Part shown: positions 60,355-64,000 of the stretch, piece after piece | How the letters are laid out: the number at the start of each line of letters is the position of its first letter | Position numbering within the stretch: the stretch's first letter is position 1 | From: Fictibacillus sp. FJAT-27399 | GTDB lineage: Bacteria > Bacillota > Bacilli > Bacillales > Fictibacillaceae | Assembly (NCBI RefSeq): GCF_001510655.1 | Contig: NZ_LMVC01000003.1 | Coordinates: 1-64,000 of the forward strand | DNA: 64,000 bases | Reading direction: 5' to 3' | The notes under the pieces: generated by a model | The model's input: the letters and a program-made list of their open reading frames with translations, nothing else | The model's database searches: none | What the model was told of the DNA's origin: nothing | Translations under genes and position numbers: made by a program

Positions 60355-61296
60355 TTGAAACTAGTTAAATCCAACGTAAAAACTTGCAGCGAACTGCTCG
60401 CAGAATACCAGAAAAAAGTTAAGCCCGGAGATCCTGAAAAACTGCTATTTGAAGGCGTCGGTGGAAAAGATGTCTACAACATTACCGCACCGTTTGAAGA
60501 CGATGGCGAGCTTGTGATCGCCGGCAGGGTGGAGGCGCGTGACAGCGAGCGATCCGAAGTTCATTTTTTCATAAAAGCAGGGGAGACGTGGGTTCCGAGA
60601 GAAGGATCACCGGTTTACCAACTGCAGGATCCGTTCTTCACCCGGATTGCCGGAGAGCTCGTCCTTGGCGGCGTGCAGACCTTTCCGCATCCAAGTATCG
60701 AAAACGCCCTCGGCTGGCGGACTGTTTTTTATAAAGGAAGCAGCATCAATACTCTTCAAGAGTTCTTCAAAGGGCCGGATGGCATGAAGGACTTGCGGAT
60801 TGCCGAGCTGTTGAACGGATCCATCGCTGTTTTCACAAGGCCTCAAGGCGAAAAAGGTGGAAGAGGGAAGATCGGCTTCACGGTCGTTCCCGCGCTTAGC
60901 GACTTAACACTGGAGTCAATAGAAAATGCACCGCTCTTGGAAAATCAGTTTACAGACGAGGAGTGGGGAGGAGCGAACGAGCTGCATGTCCTCTCCAGTG
61001 GATTGATTGGTGTGCTCGGACACATCGCGAGTTTTGATTCGGAAGGCAACCGCCATTATTACCCGATGCGCTTTGTCGTGAATCCGAAAACAGGAGAGCA
61101 TTCCGATATCGAACTGATTGCGGTAAGAAATGATTTTCTGCCAGGAGCGTCAAAACGCCCTGATCTGGTGGATGTGGTCTTCAGCGGCGGCTTGGTGCGA
61201 AAGGAAGACGGCACCGCCGATCTATATGCCGGCATCAGTGACGCAGAGGCCCATAAGCTGACGATTCAAGACCCGTTCCTACCCTATGAGAGATAA
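60355..61296 (+). CDS. DUF1861 family protein, beta-propeller-like
   Basis: A 313-residue soluble protein of the DUF1861 family. Predicted all-beta with repeated acidic-aromatic turns (DGELVIAGRVEARDSE, LQDPFFTRIAGELVLGGVQTF, WGGANELHVLSSGLIGVLGHIA) resembling the GH130/GH43-type propeller. The TTG start at 60355 follows GGAGGG. It lies immediately before the GH130 gene, so a role in the same oligosaccharide pathway is likely. Catalytic activity is unproved. Confidence 0.8.
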   Translation: MKLVKSNVKTCSELLAEYQKKVKPGDPEKLLFEGVGGKDVYNITAPFEDDGELVIAGRVEARDSERSEVHFFIKAGETWVPREGSPVYQLQDPFFTRIAGELVLGGVQTFPHPSIENALGWRTVFYKGSSINTLQEFFKGPDGMKDLRIAELLNGSIAVFTRPQGEKGGRGKIGFTVVPALSDLTLESIENAPLLENQFTDEEWGGANELHVLSSGLIGVLGHIASFDSEGNRHYYPMRFVVNPKTGEHSDIELIAVRNDFLPGASKRPDLVDVVFSGGLVRKEDGTADLYAGISDAEAHKLTIQDPFLPYER

Positions 61297-61308
61297 GGAG
61301 ACTGCAGC

Positions 61309-62367
61309 ATGAATGTATATCGATATGAACAGAACCCCTTAGTAACACCTAGTGATGTTAAACCTCACCGTCCGGACTTTGAAGTGATCGGTGCCTTTAA
61401 CGCCGGCATCGCCCAGCACAATGATGAAGTCATCATGCTGCTGCGTGTAGCCGAACGCCCGGTGAGCGAGGACCCTGAGATCGTGAAAGCTCCCGTTTTT
61501 AATGTGGAAAAAAATGAACTCGAGATCCTGGAGCTTCAGCTTTCTGATGAAAGGTATGATTTCGAAGATCCGCGTGTGATTCGGAAAGCCGGCTCGGAGC
61601 AATTTGTCTACTTAACTTCATTATCCTATCTAAGGATTGCAAGGAGTAAGGACGGGCGGGAGTTCACGATTGATCCCGAGCCGTTCATCTATCCGTCCAA
61701 CAACCTCGAAACGTTCGGCATTGAAGATCCGAGGATCACAAAGATCGAGGACACGTACTACATCTATTACAGTGCGGTTTCACCTGTCGGAGTAGGAGAA
61801 TCGCTCGTCTCTACGAAAGATTTTAAAAACGTGGAGCACCATGGCATGATTTTCGCGCCGGAAAATAAGGATGTCCTCATTTTCCCGGAAAAAGTGAACG
61901 GAAAATACTACGCTCTTCACCGCCCGGTACCAAAAAGCACAGGAGCGCCGGAGATCTGGATCGCTGAGTCGCCAGATCTCCTCCACTGGGGCAACCATAA
62001 ATACTTGCTCGGATTGCGTGATGGCATGTGGGATGATGGACGAATCGGCGGAGGCGCTGTTCCAATCAAGACGGAAAAAGGCTGGCTTGAACTGTATCAC
62101 GGTGCGACGAAAGACAACCGCTATTGCATGGGTGCCGTCCTGCTTGACCTCAACGAACCGTCCAAAGTCATCGCCCGTTCGGAGACTCCGATCCTTGAGC
62201 CAGAAGCAGATTACGAAGTGAACGGCTTCTTCGGCAATGTCGTATTCTCGTGCGGGGCATTAGTGGAAGGGGATACCGTGAAGATGTATTACGGGGTGTC
62301 AGATACCTCGATGGCGTGTGCGGAGCTGAGTTTGAGTGAGATTATGGCATCACTAACTGAAGTGTAA
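61309..62367 (+). CDS. GH130 family mannoside phosphorylase
   Basis: A 352-residue five-bladed propeller of glycoside hydrolase family 130. Family words: FNAGIAQHNDEVIMLLRVAERP, YDFEDPRVI, FGIEDPRITKIEDTYYIYY (the catalytic Asp region), HRPVPKSTGAPEIWIAESPD and WLELYHGATKDNRYCMGAVL. GH130 enzymes cleave beta-mannosidic bonds with phosphate, releasing mannose 1-phosphate. Whether it acts on beta-1,4-mannosyl-glucose, mannobiose or beta-1,2 links cannot be read from sequence alone. AAGGAG precedes the ATG. Last gene of the operon, followed by a terminator-like repeat end. Confidence 0.9.
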   Translation: MNVYRYEQNPLVTPSDVKPHRPDFEVIGAFNAGIAQHNDEVIMLLRVAERPVSEDPEIVKAPVFNVEKNELEILELQLSDERYDFEDPRVIRKAGSEQFVYLTSLSYLRIARSKDGREFTIDPEPFIYPSNNLETFGIEDPRITKIEDTYYIYYSAVSPVGVGESLVSTKDFKNVEHHGMIFAPENKDVLIFPEKVNGKYYALHRPVPKSTGAPEIWIAESPDLLHWGNHKYLLGLRDGMWDDGRIGGGAVPIKTEKGWLELYHGATKDNRYCMGAVLLDLNEPSKVIARSETPILEPEADYEVNGFFGNVVFSCGALVEGDTVKMYYGVSDTSMACAELSLSEIMASLTEV

Positions 62368-62375
62368 AGTAAAAA

Positions 62376-62426
62376 GGGGCTGTCCAGAAAGTCGAAAATT
62401 GACCTTCAGGCAGCCCCTTTTTGGCT
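62376..62426 (+). terminator. Terminator of the ABC/GH130 operon
   Basis: GGGGCTGTCC pairs with GGCAGCCCC (with one bulge) and is followed by TTTTT. Confidence 0.7.
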
Positions 62427-62429
62427 TGA

Positions 62430-62600
62430 AAAATCTTCAATGAAAAGTTAATTGAAGTGGAAGATGCGAGACTCCTGCGGGACTAGCGTGACAGGTGAGA
62501 CTCCCGCAGGCGCTAGCGCCAAAAAGTAGGCGTTCACGCCGGTAAGGCTCACCGCACGCCCCGCGGAAAGCGAGCAGCCTGGAACGGAAATCAACAGCTT
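62430..62600 (+). repeat. Bacillaceae GC-rich interspersed repeat, third full copy
   Basis: It carries GAGACTCCTGCGGGACTAGC, GACAGGTGAGAC, GCAGGCGC, TAGGCGTTCACGCCGGTAAG, CGCACGCCCCGCGG and AAGCGAGCAGCCTGGAACGG. The TAGGCGT..GCCGGTAA block also occurs in the copy at 5921 but not at 56972. Confidence 0.85.
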
Positions 62601-62625
62601 ACAGACTTCTTGGACAGCCCCACTT

Positions 62626-63174
62626 TCATTTAACGAATTTATACATAAGAATATCATCAACATAGTCATTTTCATTCATCTTAAACTCTTTAATTTTACG
62701 GCCTTCTTCAATGAACCCCATCTTTTTGTACAGTGAGATTGCCCTATGATTCGTTGAGAAAACCCCTAAACTTGCCTTCTCGATCAAAGGATTTTTCTCT
62801 GCCCAGTCTAATAAAGCTTTTAGCAGCATACTTCCAATTCCCATTTCTCTGTAACCTTTGCTGATCATCATCCCTAAAGAACCTGTATGAGACAATCGCT
62901 TTCTATTCGGGGCAGCTTGAAATACGATCCAGCCAAGAACTTCACCATCTCTTTCAGCGACAATTAAGGTTTCATTTTCATTCTCCAATAGGCTTTGTAC
63001 CCATTCTTTTTGTTGAGATGACGTTTTATTAAACTCTTCGGATAACGAAATCAGATACTCGCCTTCGGATACGACGGACCTCTGTATGTCTAAAATGGCC
63101 TCGGCATCCTCAATTTTTCCAGTACGAACAACGTAACTAATATCTTTGGAAATGGACAACGATATCTCCCCCAA
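62626..63174 (-). CDS. GNAT-family N-acetyltransferase
   Basis: A 182-residue acetyltransferase. The acetyl-CoA loop is KGYREMGIGSMLLKALLDWAEKN near residue 105-128. The C-terminal NHRAISLYKKMGFIEEGRKIKEF is typical of the YhhY/RimI-like group. The substrate is unknown. The stop codon lies five bases from the right inverted repeat of the MITE-like element. GGGGGAG lies before the ATG at 63174. Confidence 0.85.
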   Translation of the reverse strand: MGEISLSISKDISYVVRTGKIEDAEAILDIQRSVVSEGEYLISLSEEFNKTSSQQKEWVQSLLENENETLIVAERDGEVLGWIVFQAAPNRKRLSHTGSLGMMISKGYREMGIGSMLLKALLDWAEKNPLIEKASLGVFSTNHRAISLYKKMGFIEEGRKIKEFKMNENDYVDDILMYKFVK

Positions 63175-63242
63175 ATAGAATATTTAGTTACTATTCCATC
63201 TCTCTTTATAAAATCCTTCCTGCCGAATTAAAATGCAAAGGC

Positions 63243-63314
63243 AGTAATTCTCGAACCTGAAGCAGAAGTGAACGGCTTCTTCGGCAACTGGGCTTCAGGA
63301 AGTAAACGAAAGTA
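63243..63314 (+). pseudogene. Remnant of a second GH130 gene
   Basis: The plus-strand frame from 63243 reads VILEPEAEVNGFFGNWASGS before a stop. It closely matches residues around 290-305 of the intact GH130 protein (ILEPEADYEVNGFFGN, at about 62200). No other part of the gene remains. It is probably left from a duplication or recombination event. Confidence 0.7.
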
Positions 63315-63431
63315 AATAACAAGAAATTTTCTTAATATAAGGTAATTCTTCAAAAATATGATTCGCAAATGATAGTTTAGGTGTAAAATTATTCAGATAC
63401 AATTTAATAGTCATCAGGGGGAATACAGACG

Positions 63432-64000
63432 ATGTTTACTTTTTTTACAACCATTAGTGTTATGGTTGGAATATTATTCTTATTTTTAGCTATTAAAGCT
63501 TATATGGGTGACAATGGGTTTATGAAATGGGTAGGTTATATGATTCTATCCTTTGTTATTGCCTTCATTTTTTCATGTATGAGCATCAGTACAGTGCCGG
63601 TAAGTGGAACAGATCATAAACAGGCTTCCAAGAAAGAGGTGAAGCCTGTGAAAAAGAAAACCTTATATATAAAGCAAGAGCAGGTGATCTATGATAAAGC
63701 TAAAGATACCGTTGTGTTTTCTGGAAAAACGAATTTAAATGACGGCACAGAGGTCGGTGTTGGTATTGAAGACAAAAATACAGATGAAACGTATGGTGGC
63801 GGTGGTAAAGTTAAAGACGGAAAATTCACTGTAAATATGGGGGAAGAATATTACCTTATCGAAAATGGAAACTATGAGGTATCCGCAACTGTTTATGTTG
63901 ATACAGCAAATAACCTGAAGTTTCCGGAAAAATACGGTCATTACGATACATTCCATCAAAATTATCAAGTATCAAAGGGCGAGATTGTTCCTGATGGCAA
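63432..64000 (+). CDS. Membrane-anchored extracellular protein, incomplete at window end
   Basis: An ATG at 63432 behind GGGGGAATACAGACG opens a frame that is still open at the window end (at least 189 residues). Two helices (about 1-22 and 34-52) are followed by a Lys-rich linker (HKQASKKEVKPVKKK) and a predicted beta-rich extracytoplasmic domain (TVVFSGKTNLNDGTEVGVG, GNYEVSATVYVD). I do not recognise the family. It is AT-rich relative to the neighbouring operon. Confidence 0.7.
   Translation, partial: MFTFFTTISVMVGILFLFLAIKAYMGDNGFMKWVGYMILSFVIAFIFSCMSISTVPVSGTDHKQASKKEVKPVKKKTLYIKQEQVIYDKAKDTVVFSGKTNLNDGTEVGVGIEDKNTDETYGGGGKVKDGKFTVNMGEEYYLIENGNYEVSATVYVDTANNLKFPEKYGHYDTFHQNYQVSKGEIVPDG

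Larger units (their letters stand above)
62376..62621. mobile_element. MITE-like element bounded by 18-bp inverted repeats
   Basis: GGGGCTGTCCAGAAAGTC at 62376-62393 and its near-complement GACTTCTTGGACAGCCCC at 62604-62621 (16 of 18 positions) flank a copy of the GC-rich repeat (62430-62600). An internal GGCAGCCCC at 62413 lets the left end also form a terminator for the GH130 operon. There is no transposase inside. No clear target-site duplication is visible. Confidence 0.6.

Overview
The window looks like a chromosomal segment of an aerobic, spore-forming, low-to-moderate GC Gram-positive of the family Bacillaceae. The evidence is strong AGGAGG-type ribosome binding sites, a SleB-type cortex hydrolase, an AprX-like protease, RsbT/RsbR-type stress modules, a caa3 oxidase, TagU-like LCP and YolD-like proteins, and Bacillus-type cre and LexA boxes. 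The overall gene set and the intergenic repeats suggest a Fictibacillus-like organism, but that genus call is an inference.

Layout: 0.3-1.7 kb SdpI-family protein and a Gfo/Idh/MocA oxidoreductase; 1.9-5.5 kb (minus) caa3 oxidase ctaCDE with a quinol-oxidase-like subunit I; 6.2-9.6 kb formate dehydrogenase FdhF plus DUF1641 protein; 9.9-21.8 kb AprX-like protease, TSUP permease, large secreted subtilase, MFS pump, esterase, secreted M28 peptidase, lactonase; 22.2-23.1 kb ctaA; 23.3-27.7 kb rsbT, two damaged DUF2294 genes, a TrmB regulator and an RsbR paralogue; 28.1-30.1 kb two-component system; 30.4-31.9 kb amine oxidase; 32-41 kb small membrane, metal-transport and envelope genes, including a C1q-like gene broken by a stop codon; 41.3-44 kb a LexA-box-controlled yolD-like gene, a second secreted subtilase and a SleB-like hydrolase; 44.2-46.5 kb (minus) hydroxyacid dehydrogenase plus MFS sugar-acid transporter with a perfect-consensus cre site; 46.8-52.9 kb the complete ribose operon rbsRKDACB; 53.3-54.5 kb flavohaemoglobin; 54.8-55.6 kb PAS-STAS protein; 55.8-62.4 kb a LacI regulator divergent from an ABC transporter, DUF1861 and GH130 phosphorylase operon, probably for mannosides; 62.6-64 kb GNAT, a GH130 gene remnant and a partial membrane protein.

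The gene content is ordinary for Bacillaceae. The unusual part is the non-coding DNA, where at least four kinds of repeat occur. (1) A 50-bp palindromic element has arms GGTGCCAGGCACC that are themselves palindromes, and two alternative cores (TTTTGACATATGTCAAAA or ATTACACA..TGTGTAAT). There are 14 full copies plus degenerate copies and solo arms, several inside the rbs operon and one in frame within rbsD. (2) Short direct-repeat arrays have a fixed 20-21 bp period and 8-12 bp variable spacers. They are built on five unrelated words (TTTACCCGCC, GCCAGTAAA, TCGATAATAAA, a 21-mer encoding a 7-residue repeat, TTTATGTTCAA) and lie mostly in 3' intergenic regions. (3) A roughly 150-230 bp GC-rich element occurs in four copies, two sharing an identical odd insert. 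(4) One of those copies sits in a larger element bounded by 18-bp inverted repeats. The repeated architecture of class 2 with unrelated words is the strongest candidate for something undescribed.

Functional themes are aerobic respiration (cta genes, ctaA), secreted proteolysis (two secreted subtilases and an M28 peptidase), CcpA-controlled carbohydrate use (rbs, GH130 operon, sugar-acid transporter) and sigma-B-type stress sensing (RsbT and two RsbR-like proteins).
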